From positions 149,164 through 213,163 of the forward strand of contig NAOQ01000049.1 of assembly GCA_002751075.1 (NCBI GenBank): a stretch of DNA of 64,000 nt, given 5' to 3'. Below are positions 53,801 through 61,146 of this stretch, one piece after another (position 1 is the first letter of the stretch; every line of letters starts with the position of its first letter). Made by a program: the position numbers and the translations under genes. The notes under the pieces are model-generated. The model was not told where the DNA came from. It searched no databases and saw only the letters and a program-made list of their open reading frames with translations. Source of the DNA: Ichthyophonus hoferi (lineage: Eukaryota > Opisthokonta > Ichthyosporea > Ichthyophonida > Ichthyophonidae).

Positions 53801-56800
53801 GACATGTGGTTTAGTCGTGGCTACACCAATCAGCCCCATAATCTAGTAGTAGCCAGTACCGCTGCCCATCCTAGCTTCTTCACCCCTACTGTAGGCACAC
53901 CTCTTACCCCTCGAACAAACCATTCCTCTGGTAGCCTGAGTAACACACGGCTAACCACTAAGCAGAGTACTATAGGGGTTTCTGAGGATGTAGATATTCG
54001 TGCGAGATCTCAGACCCCCTCTATTGCTGAGCTCCACCCACGAGATCGTCTGGCCGCTTTGTCAAGCAGTGCGAGCAATCGAGATAACAATACTGATCTG
54101 GCTTTGGCCCTTGAAGCCCTAGGTATAGAGGCCGGTGGGTCTGGGTTGGAAGCACCTGACTCCCTCCTGGCTGATCTTGAGAGGGAGATGAAGGAGGACC
54201 TTCCCAGTGACTATCCCGATGCCACCTCTCGAAGGTATAGGAGGGGGCTGTAATAGTATGTGTATGTTGGAGAGTATCTATGTTTCTGTGCTTGTAAGAG
54301 GCTTTGTGGAGATATTGTTTAGCCTACTAGTCCGCATGCTACCCCCTTCTCACTTTAAGTCATCCCTCTCACAGCATGGACTTTCCCCTTCATGACAACC
54401 CCAATAAATCCTTAGAGAGTGGATTCTCCTCACTTGATAATCGTATCCAAGTGGTAGCCCTGGTGCCTAAGAAGCCTAAGGCGAGTAGACGGAAACGCAG
54501 AGTGGTGGCTACTCTAAGGATTAAAACACTGGAGGCAGTGGCAAATCTAGGCCAGGCCATAGGCAAGATCACTGTAGAAAGCCATGCAGTGCTACTAGGA
54601 GGTCACTGGGACACCCATGCCCTCGAATGGTCTACGTATGACATGCCTCCCCGCTATGGTACTCGACTAGCTGTGAGGTCTCTGATGGGTGCCAGTCGTG
54701 TCTCGTCCGGAGACCCCTCGGGTATGTAGGGTCTAGTGGCTCTCCCTTGCCATCCCTTGCCCTCGCCTTACTTTTTATGCGGTGTGGGGTGGCTACAGTA
54801 TTCTTACTTACCCTACTTATCTTGTTATATACCTCTCTCTTCCTGTGGCTATTAGTCAGGTTGGTATTTTTACTTGTTGTCTAGACCTACTTTTGACCCA
54901 TCTCCCCTACCTTCTCTGTCCTCCCACATCTTGTTGTCTTCCCTCTTTAGGTCAGGTCCTGTCGGGTATTCTTAATGGGGATGTGGAAATGAAGAACTTT
55001 ATGGTGCTGGGCCACACCTTTAGGCCTGCAAGCCCCCCTCCTACTGTACCCGTAGGAGAGTCTATTCAACTCTCCTATACTTGTGGCCTGGTGGCACTTC
55101 AGAACATAGAAGGTAGGTGTTGGTGCGCTTCGTACCTGCATGTGGCACACTCTTAGGTGGATAGGAATAGCGTTCTTTCTGAGTTGTCTTTCCATTATTG
55201 TCTGTCATTTAATCTTGTGGATAACTATATAGATATAAATGTATATAGATATAAATCCTTATGCATTTGTATAGGGTACCAACGTAGAAAATATTATTTG
55301 TTTATGCCTAGATTAGGAAGCGTAAGTAGGAATTCTTATTACATAAATATTATTAGTATTATTATTAGCAACATCAATAATAATAATAATAACAATAACA
55401 ATAACAATAACAATAATAATAATAAAAATAAAAATAATAAGAATAAAAATACTAATACTAGTAAAGATAATTATAATATTACCACTTTTCATTGAGAGTT
55501 ATGTATGGGCTAATATATACAATGCCCGCTGCAGCCAACATCAAGTACCACGCTAACCCAGTATTAGTGTTGGAAACCGAACATCTTGTGTTTAGATGTC
55601 ACGATATGTGGACCTACCGTCACACTTCGCCTGTGCCTACCCTTACTCTTAATGTTCATCTGTTCTGTACATATTTATATACTCTGGTCTCAAAGGAAAC
55701 TGCGCCTATCTTTCACATTGTGGCAATAAAGGTCAGTCTGTGTGTTGCATAACGGCCGTGCGTATGTTGCGCTATTGTGTTTTTTTTATTTTCTTGTATG
55801 TTCTTGGCCCTTTGGAGCCTAGATACACACAATTATCCCCACTACTATCACTTTCGCTGTCACTCTTTGTTAAAACCCAGCCTTCTCCCACTATGTATTC
55901 CCTCCTGATTGACCTATCTCTCTTTCTTCCTCCTCCAATCTACCCTTGCAGATAGAAAAGATAGTGTCTGAGCAGAAAACACGGCCAAGTGCTGCCAACC
56001 GCTCGGCTAGTCCAGACAGCTTTGCAACGTACGTGGAACAACAGGTCTCTAATGCTGCCGATAAAGTGCAGGAGAATGCGCGTGCTGCAATGGCTGCCAC
56101 AATGCGTTACCTAGTGCATGGAACCGTGGCCATAGGGGGAGAGGAGGTAATGCTTGATGGATAGGTGGCAAGTTATGTTGTCATGTGAAGCAATGTGTGT
56201 TAGTATATTAATGTTAGTAGGTACTAGGTACTGGACATGTGGAAGATATTTTGGGGTTTGTTCTGGTTAGATTTCTATTGGTTCAGATATTAAGTTTATC
56301 ACCTTGGGATGTAGGTAATTTTGAACGAGTGGCATCTAGATATAGGCTGTATGTGTATTACCTGCTCTTGGACAGGATGGTGTGTTTGTATTATTCCTTA
56401 TAAACTATGGCTGGTATGGGCCCTGTCCTCCCTAATGCTATATAACACCCACCTCTTGCAGGTCTTGTTGGTTTGTTTCTGGAACACCTTCTACGACCAC
56501 GAGTGGGCCTTGTTCTTCCTACGCCACTACAGGGTAGGTCCTCCTCTGGGTATCTCTACACCTACACACTCTCTGTCTGTCAAGATGTGTCTCTTAGTAC
56601 TGAGCTTGCTTGATGGTTCTACTTTAGTAGAAAGTGTATTCACTCACCTGCTGTTGATGGAACTTGGTGTATCTTGTGGGCTTCTGTGCTACTCTCTTTG
56701 AGTTGTCATAGTGTGTTTGTATTGGAGAGACCATCAAGAGATAAATGGGGCGTGGGAGGTGGAGATAGTGAGGGAAGGAAATGGTGAGGGTAGGGTGTAA

Positions 56801-59654
56801 AGAGGGTGGTTAACAGGATCTGACCTTTTACCAATGAATACTTAGATTGAGTATAAGCAACGGGCAGATAAGACCAGCACTACTAGGCAGTGTACACTCC
56901 ACCTAGAAGGGAAGTCTGACTCGTCGCTGGCTGTGATGAAGATGGAGAATAAGTTATCCCAGAAAGCACTAGATTGGACCGCTAAAGACTGGACAAGGGT
57001 AGGTAGCAAGAGGGTTGTAGGGATATATCTGACCTGTTAGTGAGTAGTGTACCTCTAGTAATGGTCACTTTACACGACCAGTCAATAGCCATAACTACCT
57101 ATACATACCACACAAGACCCTCATAAATACACCATACAGCATGCTTCCGTGGCCCCCTCCAGTGATTACATCCTGCAGATGGGTCGTTGTTCAGTGAAAA
57201 TCCATAGTCAACACGATTATGCTGCCAATACTATTGAGGTACGCCCCTGGTGTTCTATTGCCATCTGTCACCATAATTCCAAGGTGGCATGGAATCGACA
57301 TTTAGTATTGAGCTTGATATCGTGTCATACATATGCATGGCCATTGTCATAGTGAATATCATATGTTTTAACCTATGTGTACCCACAGACTCGGTTTGTC
57401 ACCCACTTCCCTGACAGTATTGGTGTCAGCCTGGATGTATCATTGTACCTCTTTTTAAAGGATACTATACTGGTATGTTGTGAATCATTGCTATTTGTGG
57501 ATATAGAAAGGTGGGCTATGTTAGTACATAGCAAACAATAGAATGTAATAGAATGTGATGGACTTTTAAAAGCAGTATTATTAATATTTCAGTGTAAAAG
57601 GAATATTCTGTTAAGATATGGGGGGGGAGGGATGAAAGGTCAAGATACGGATACTACATTCATACTACGTTCATATTACGCTTATATTACATTTATATTA
57701 CGTTCATATTACATTTATATTACATTTATATTACATTGATATTACATTGATATTACATTTATACTACATTTATATTGCATTCATCTTACCTTGGCATTAC
57801 GTCAATACTGCCTTAGCTCTGATGTTTCCCATCTCAGCTGTACATCGATGAAAATAATCGTCGCAGTAAAAGAGCAAAATCTGAAAAGGAGGGAGCTGTT
57901 CAAAAGTCCAGCGCTGAAAACCAGTCATTAAGTACATCCAGGATAGGTAGGTGGTACCCCATTTGTATATTTGCTGATCTATATAACCATATGGTGCGTT
58001 CAATTGTGTCTGTAGTCGTATGGCCTGTTAGTATCAGAGGGCCTCTGGGCATAGATATACCTCTATAAGACACGTTATGGAACTATGCGTATTCTGTAAT
58101 GAGATATTAGCCCTCTTACCGCGGGTCACTAGTCAGCCATGTGCGCTATATTATTACTAATCCATGGGATGTTTGCCTCTATAGATGTTGGCCAAAGTTC
58201 CAGTTCTAAGCGAACATCGCTATCAACTGTCTCTGCAGACGGGGTAATGACACTCTCTGTCCTATATATATATGTGTGTGTGTGTGTGTTTAAGACTATA
58301 TACTATAAGTGATAGGGGTACCCCTTGTAGTGGATAATGGCTGGGGTACCACGGCTCCTATATATTAGGTATACTATATATAAATGTGTATGGGTGTAGC
58401 TATGTCTGCGTATACGTGTGGAGGAGGAAAGGTGCAAATATACGTAAGAGTGCATTGTGTATATGTATATATCAAATAACCTAATATAAATACTAAGATT
58501 AATGGAGATTAAAAAGACAAAGTAGTATAAAATGGGTGAAGAAAGGATAGAAATATAAAACAAATATGCAATAAAAAAAAAGCATAATAAATATGTAGGA
58601 AAGGAGAGAATCTGAAGAAGGAAGTGAAGGTAAAATATATGGAGAAGTAACCAGTAGCAAATGGAATACACACTGCTAAAACCCTTCTAACCCCATTCTC
58701 ATCCCAGTCGAGCCATAGTAGTTGGGATGGGGCCAACTCCCAGCGACCCATCAAGCCTAAATATAGATGTGTAGAGTGGCTGCTTAAGCCTGAACTGCGG
58801 CTTACCTCCTACAGTATGTATTCCTCTTTCTACTGGTTGCTCCTTCACTTCTCTTATTTTTGCTTCCTTCTTCGGATTGTCCCCTTTCCTACATATTTAT
58901 TATGCCTTTTTTTATTGCATAAAATGTTTTTATTTCTATTCTTTCTTCGCCCATTTTATGCTACTTTGTCTTTTTAATCTCCATTAATCTTAGTATTTAT
59001 GTTAGGTTATTTGATATATACATATACACAATGCACTCTTACGTATATTTGCACCTTTTCTCCTCCACACGTACACGCAGACATATCTACTCCCATACAT
59101 ATTTATATATAATACGCCCAACTACACTCACATGGTGGCCTTTAGGCAACATTGTTCCCCCAGACGTGGAGTGGGTCCTGGAGAAATTAGGGTTCAAGGA
59201 TGCACGTCACACTATTCCAAAATATATGCACCAGATGTTATTAGAATCGATAGATCGTATGCTAGGTAACGCCTTACCTCAACTATACTCACAGCATGCT
59301 GTTTTCTTGTTTTTCTTGTTTTTATCTTTTATGATGTATCTTGTTTCTCTTTCTCCCTCTAGTTACTCTTGGTCTTTTTTCATGCAACCCTTTATTGCTT
59401 CCTTCTAGATGTAGCCTGGTCCTATGTGTTTCCTTTGTTTTATATTTTTTCCCTATTATATTAATAGGAGTGGGGTATGTTCACTGTTATATGCCATGTA
59501 CATCGCTACACCCTTAATGGATTACATATTCACCATCTCTTTCTTTATGCCATTGGCATTCATATGTAAACACACGTAATTACCCTCACATTAACCCACA
59601 CATTCACACTCAGTTGCTGTGGCCAAGGTCGGATCAGAACAACAGGCTGCCTAA
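11871..59654 (+). CDS. BLTP1: Bridge-like lipid transfer protein 1 (KIAA1109 / tweek), complete gene of about 88 exons
   Basis: Known: BLTP1 is a rod of repeating beta-groove modules anchored in the ER by an N-terminal membrane segment. It carries phospholipid between membranes at contact sites and acts in endocytosis, synaptic vesicle recycling and phosphoinositide balance. Seen: the first exon encodes a hydrophobic segment (LFIVMTALSCLWLLFILLF) followed by NSRIFGLLINFLVNRF, like the family N-terminus. Blocks matching the human protein follow in order: IGSFSISLLGGKIM, LYIYNRSDVYDHL, FEVHN..., LEAHGLMLNSILRFVGNYFGEY, DEWLEVGHLVTSM, LTTDVINHCLFVH, LDISNLCVAIPF, and finally KLGFKDARHTIPKYM near the stop at 59652. 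About 12.2 kb of coding sequence gives ~4,050 residues, shorter than the ~5,000 of human, mainly in disordered linkers. Exon coordinates are given in the block entries. One exon is interrupted by an N run. A few joins are unresolved by phase. The identity is firm; single exon edges are less so. Confidence 0.93.
12521..12792. other. Assembly gap (272 N) in BLTP1 intron 1
   Basis: A run of N flanked on the left by AAGGTAAAGG and on the right by AAAGG plus a run of about 12 G. The G run and the shared AAAGG suggest that the assembly broke at a homopolymer. No coding sequence is expected here, because exons 1 and 2 join in phase across it. Confidence 0.95.
15830..15997 (+). other. 55-codon reading frame inside a BLTP1 intron, VirK-like, possible gene fragment
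   Basis: Seen: an ATG-to-TAA frame of 55 codons in the intron between BLTP1 exons 5 and 6, same strand. It starts MPFREKVYTNQEVIKALEAG and continues IAVRVVLYFKES. Known: VirK-family domains (bacterial VirK and secreted proteins of cnidarians and molluscs) carry a motif of the form LxxALxxGxxVRxVxxYxxC; this frame matches it except that the final Cys is Ser. The base composition is less AT-rich than the surrounding intron. No signal peptide or second half of the domain is visible. It may be a fragment of a cop­ied gene, an exon of a nested gene, or chance. I am not sure of the family. Confidence 0.3.
17527..22249 (+). other. BLTP1: BLTP1 exons 8-14
   Basis: Exons: 17527-17657, 18280-18423, 19216-19353, 20600-20746, 21023-21146, 21635-21732, 22143-22249; phases join throughout. 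For exon 8 the donor at 17658 (GTTGTA) is chosen over the one at 17651 because only it leaves phase 0 for the next exon. Family matches: IYGPFINKHRYLDFFFPWDY (human YGPWADRQRDCLWKFFFPPDY), SPRVWNASRQWDIVVEGDG (human PRIWNMPQTWQCELEVYKA), and YVDLNAAYFTGKICFDF (human VYLAACGETLNIDF). Introns of 600-1,250 bp between 16749 and 20600 hold AT-rich repeats, for example ATATCATATC copies near 19020-19045, and no other gene. Confidence 0.87.
22649..26145 (+). other. BLTP1: BLTP1 exons 15-22
   Basis: Exons: 22649-22762, 23060-23210, 23454-23549, 23817-23948, 24615-24719, 24948-25020, 25694-25826, 26004-26145; phases join. Family matches: LEAHGLMLNSILRFVGNYFG (human ITLYGPLLNAFLCIKENYFG), HIDQISFHDHSMYGAPPF (human HINLSGLQLRAHAMFSAEGL), GQVTHDNLLLLMKIANAIGF (human AKVTAPQLACLLEWGQTFVF), and GHGC at the exon 21/22 join (human EHGC). 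The GHGC match selects the donor at 25827 (GTATGT). A perfect palindrome lies in the intron at 22876-22903. Introns here are 240-670 bp with TA and TG repeats. Confidence 0.88.
22876..22903. repeat. Perfect 28-bp palindrome in BLTP1 intron
   Basis: The sequence reads TAAACCTATGCATA and then its exact reverse complement, with no spacer. It lies in the intron before the exon at 23060. It may be a cruciform-prone site or a relic of the surrounding TGCATA repeats. Confidence 0.8.
27268..31023 (+). other. BLTP1: BLTP1 exons of the Ser-rich linker region, 27.3-31.0 kb
   Basis: Exons: 27268-27502, 28002 to an uncertain donor (about 28079-28140), 28459-28514, 28937-29029, 29247-29330, 29949-30080, 30844-31023. 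The first encodes DEWLEVGHLVTSMSLVVNHS and YHDRESHRLDYILQ, matching human AYWLEAGSANLGLITVDIAL. The next exons encode Ser/Asp-rich disordered sequence (RVPSLDSFHSAHSSSQDSSS, then YFS as in human AYFSAAEEF). Open points: the exon at 26145 ends in phase 0 but 27268 starts with two bases of a split codon, so one small exon between them is missing (26785-26815 was considered but gives the wrong phase). The join 28002-28459 also needs a phase-2 donor. A long inverted repeat lies in the intron at 30417-30654. Confidence 0.78.
30417..30654. repeat. Long inverted repeat, ~105-bp arms, in BLTP1 intron
   Basis: The left arm (about 30417-30519) and the right arm (about 30544-30654) are reverse complements with scattered mismatches and one small insertion. 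The core ATCTACTAGCTAAGAAAACA is exact in both. The loop is about 24 bp. It sits within one intron (30081-30843), so it folds without enclosing an exon. It could be a foldback or MITE-like element or a local inverted duplication; no target-site duplication was identified. Confidence 0.75.
31468..36253 (+). other. BLTP1: BLTP1 exons 31.5-36.3 kb, one split by an N run
   Basis: Exons: 31468-31634, 32122-32199, 32606-32766, 32973-33240, 33500-33587, 33983-34101, 34468-35261 (interrupted by N), 35642-35792, 36146-36253; phases join when the N run is treated as no sequence. Family matches: GIDVFMTPMVLRVINVS (human TVDIVLTPLVAEALDRY), NRVVFNCPALRLHLMQ (human NVSIPKVNLCLLQ), CVVSMVINDFSGLG (human THVSLVALCFDRIA). 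The exon at 32973-33240 carries a polar insert (SPPLNNNVDDQSNTTTSSPK). The acceptor for 35642 has an alternative about 17 bases upstream. Helical, basic sequence in 36146-36253 (LRKEERKALEAVIIDYALKG) looks like a linker helix. Confidence 0.84.
34594..35172. other. Assembly gap (579 N) inside a BLTP1 exon, probably false
   Basis: The ten bases before the gap (GGAGCCATAT, 34584-34593) are repeated directly after it (35173-35182). If the two copies are merged, the reading frame runs on as AWEPYVNRAAALAATYRS without a break and in the right phase to the donor at 35262. The simplest reading is that two contig ends overlap and the N run stands for no real sequence. Confidence 0.85.
36989..42667 (+). 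other. BLTP1: BLTP1 exons 37.0-42.7 kb, middle modules
   Basis: Exons: 36989-37131, 37499-37611, 37837-37888, 38133-38246, 38535-38854, 39419-39548, 40000-40062, 40766-40811, 41146-41318, 41722-41913, 42466-42667; all phases join. The 38535-38854 exon encodes a beta module plus helix (LDVVVIFRIESLSTHLTDEI, then basic RRRKFLKERAKERAALAN), aligned with human FTISCQSISQHVDMALVRLI. The 39419-41318 exons are a low-complexity Arg/Ser/Gly linker, matching the poorly conserved linker in human. The 41722 exon resumes groove sequence (LALTIHFSDLVLHLACRTL). Intron content: an 8-bp tandem repeat at 37951-37980 and AT-rich sequence. Confidence 0.85.
37951..37980. repeat. Tandem repeat, 8-bp unit ATTATAAA
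   Basis: Almost four copies of ATTATAAA in the intron after the exon ending at 37888. Confidence 0.85.
44857..44906. repeat. TATACA/TATACC microsatellite
   Basis: Alternating TATACA and TATACC units just after the conserved-looking VDPVFN codons. They are open in the BLTP1 sense frame as a Thr-Tyr repeat, but lie beyond the chosen donor at 44778. Confidence 0.8.
45356..45490. repeat. CTAT/CTAC-type imperfect tetranucleotide repeat
   Basis: Pyrimidine-rich imperfect repeat of CTAT, CTAC and CCAC units in the intron before the acceptor at 45529. It can serve as an extended polypyrimidine tract. Confidence 0.7.
46471..46501. repeat. (AT)n microsatellite
   Basis: About 15 AT dinucleotides in the intron between exons ending at 46334 and starting at 46596. 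Confidence 0.9.
47237..47605. repeat. Three tandem copies of a ~116-130-bp unit in BLTP1 intron
   Basis: Each copy starts near CTGGTAT (47244, 47374, 47490), followed by GAACATCGAT, a TTACTACCAC-like block, TTTATATGACTTATAC and a CACACTAT-like end. Copies differ by substitutions and short indels, so the array is not recent. The intron otherwise shows no gene. Confidence 0.8.
49495..49534. repeat. (CATA)n microsatellite
   Basis: About nine CATA units with one CGTA variant, in the intron after 49427. Confidence 0.9.
50843..50890. repeat. (AT)n(GT)n compound microsatellite
   Basis: Roughly ten AT units pass directly into fifteen GT units, 37 bp before the exon at 50927. Confidence 0.9.
51685..51895. 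repeat. AT-rich CATATAACAT-type degenerate repeat
   Basis: Many degenerate copies of CATATAAC and ATACTATA fill the intron just upstream of the exon at 51904. Confidence 0.7.
52140..52215. repeat. 22-bp tandem repeat ending in an inverted copy
   Basis: Two or three copies of CCTTACCTTATATAGACCAT, then TATATAAGGTAAGG, the reverse complement of its core. Together they can fold into a hairpin in the intron after 52020. Confidence 0.7.
52460..52690. repeat. TATACTATA-type degenerate repeat
   Basis: Degenerate copies of ACTATA and TATATACC over about 230 bp in the intron before the exon at 52859. The open frame across it (Ile/Tyr/His-rich) is an artefact of the repeat. Confidence 0.75.
53196..53270. 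repeat. TAGA/TAGGTATA microsatellite
   Basis: TAGATAGATAG followed by four or five copies of ATAGGTAT, in the intron before the exon at 53309. Confidence 0.8.
55375..55460. repeat. AAT/AAC/AAG trinucleotide repeat
   Basis: About 28 units of AAT mixed with AAC, AAA and AAG in the intron after 55112. On the plus strand it reads as poly-Asn, which is not a gene. Confidence 0.9.
57651..57790. repeat. Minisatellite of ~12-bp unit (ATATTACATTT)
   Basis: About eleven to twelve copies of a unit ending TTAC or CTAC with ATT/GTT/GAT variants, in the intron upstream of the exon at 57838. Confidence 0.85.
58382..59103. repeat. Pair of ~290-bp inverted repeats bracketing one BLTP1 exon
   Basis: The left arm (58382-58671) and right arm (58817-59103) are reverse complements with roughly one difference per ten bases and a few short indels. 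Long exact blocks include GCAAATATACGTAAGAGTGC and ATAACCTAA/TTAGGTTAT segments. The spacer of about 145 bp is almost entirely the BLTP1 exon 58708-58813. The right arm begins within the donor sequence of that exon. This looks like a local inverted duplication of intron sequence or two copies of an element in opposite orientation. Confidence 0.9.
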
Positions 59655-60917
59655 AAATATATTGGCAACCCATTGGCTCCGTCTAGTCTACGCCTAATTA
59701 GTGACATCAAATGCTGCTATATCCATATATGGCTAGGAGGATTATGGAATACAATTCCCTGACCAGCATATTGTGGTCATGGTTTAATGGTAGTGAATTA
59801 GGCACCCATATGTAAAGATAGCAAACGTTTGATGCTTTTAGGGAGGTGGAGGGTACCATGGGAACCCTTAATGACATATATGTAGCACACCACTGAGTAT
59901 TATTTCTGCTCAGTGAAGATTGCTGTTTTGAATGATGTATTTAAATCTTAGCTGGAAAGTTATAGGAGTAAGGAATGCATCGTTTTCTGTTTTGCATATC
60001 CTATTTATGAGTACTGCTATCTTTTTTACACAATTGCTTTTTGTTGATTTGATTCGAATGTGTGTAAATTAAAATAATCTTTTTATGATCTTGTCTGTAA
60101 GAAAATAACTAGCCGGCCTTACCATTTCTATTAATGACTTTTGTACATGTACAACATAGAATTATTATTCTGGAAAATAATAAGATTTTTATGCTACGTA
60201 TTATTCTTTGAACTTATGCGAAATGCCAATGGCATGGCATGAATGTGAGCGCTATAATAATAATAAAGTTCAATTATTGGTATGTGGGACACTGGATGTC
60301 TATGTAAGATTCAATATAATAGTTTACTATTGTTTATTTATACAATCATACGAGGCTGCACTCACATAAACAGAAATATCGTATCATTTAGGCAAGTAAC
60401 GACTAAATAATACTAAAGCATGTACCACCCGATTGTGAACGATACAGACATAATTGTATCCTGATACCATTGCTTATGCATAGCTTATATTAACATCTTT
60501 GGTAATATTGTAAGTGAAAATTTAATCTTATTTTAAGTGTCTATCACAGGTATGTCTGGTATAAAGTGGAAAAGATAGTCCACATACAAAAAGATACTCT
60601 AGTAGCTAATAACTGCGTGATTACAAAACATTTATTATCGTCAGCTTGATTCAATGAAGTCTTAAGCTAACTGAACTAGTTTTAAAAAATAGTTCTAATT
60701 GTTTTAGATTGCCATGCGGTTCATCGCTTGTACAAGGATCTACCCGATATGTAGTCGAAGAAGAGAATAATTGTCTAGATTTAACTAAGGCTTTATTGTG
60801 TTTAGGTGTTCCGGGTTGAAGGTAAAGGTTATAAGTTGTATTTTATCACAACCAGCGGACTTACATTCAGTATCAAAAACATTAAAAGTATTAACTAGGT
60901 GTGTATATAGAAAATAA
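59655..60917. other. BLTP1: BLTP1 3' flank, AT-rich, no gene seen
   Basis: The BLTP1 3' UTR must start at 59655. An AATAAA within AATAATAATAAAGTTC near 60258-60270 is the first good polyadenylation signal seen. No coding exon or RNA gene is supported. Confidence 0.5.
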
Positions 60918-61146
60918 CTAAAAATACTTAGATTTAGACAAAGAAAAACGTAAAGACTTAGATGATTTATAAGCGATTAGAAGCTTCTTGCAGTACTCGT
61001 TGGGACTTGGGGTGGCTCTAATTCTTGGTATAAATTTGGGGATGTTGATCCAATCACGATGGTCTAGTACAAGAAAGGGACGATCGATTCTAGTTATATC
61101 TTCTTGAAGCATCATCAGTTCTGAACGTTGTTTATATTTGATGAAC
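60918..61146 (-). CDS. Last coding exon of an unrecognised minus-strand gene
   Basis: On the minus strand, a good acceptor (CTTTATTTTAG, just above 61146) is followed by 75 open codons, starting FIKYKQRSELMMLQEDITRI, then a core DRPFLVLDHRDWINIPKF, and ending SLSKSKYF with TAG at 60920-60918. The polar, conserved-looking composition and the strong acceptor suggest a real 3' exon, but I do not recognise the family. No upstream exon could be placed with confidence within the window. Confidence 0.45.

Larger units (their letters stand above)
51232..55731 (+). other. BLTP1: BLTP1 exons 51.2-55.7 kb
   Basis: Exons: 51232-51359, 51904-52020, 52859-52991, 53309-53406, 53698-54234, 54375-54721, 54951-55112, 55535-55731; all phases join. 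Family matches: FSLNCMPKSLINCTIKLPDI (human IKFSCLPVSRVECMLKLPSL), DIDQCSLYYNTRQLDELLQF (human CDIGSASFKYDMRRLSEILA), GQVLSGILNGDVEMKNF (human GGVVGGTIDVNALEM). The 537-nt exon 53698-54234 is the longest here and encodes a Ser/Thr-rich linker with an acidic end. Introns contain long AT-rich repeats at 51685-51895, 52460-52690 and 55375-55460; the open frames they give are artefacts. Confidence 0.87.
55952..59654 (+). other. BLTP1: BLTP1 C-terminal exons and stop
   Basis: Exons: 55952-56146, 56462-56533, 56846-56998, 57140-57238, 57389-57472, 57838-57946, 58185-58243, 58708-58813, 59146-59265, 59614-59654; all phases join and the stop is TAA at 59652-59654. Family matches: RFVTHFPDSIGVSLDVSLYL (human EFTDHICVTMDAELIMFLHD), CVEWLLKPELRLTSY (human NTWHLEPTLRLISW), PDVEWVLEKLGFKDARHTIP (human VGVDYILQKLGFHHARTTIP), and ESIDRMLGVAVAKVG at the end. 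The penultimate conserved exon 58708-58813 sits between two long inverted repeats. Human ends in a Lys/Glu-rich tail; here the tail is only a dozen residues (KVGSEQQAA). Confidence 0.9.

Noticed and set aside
55157-55495. Poly-Asn protein
   Set aside because: The frame is an AAT/AAC microsatellite in an intron.
58303-58754. Two minus-strand hydrophobic frames
   Set aside because: They lie in the left arm of the inverted repeat and its spacer; A-rich sequence read backwards gives Phe/Tyr/Leu-rich peptides.
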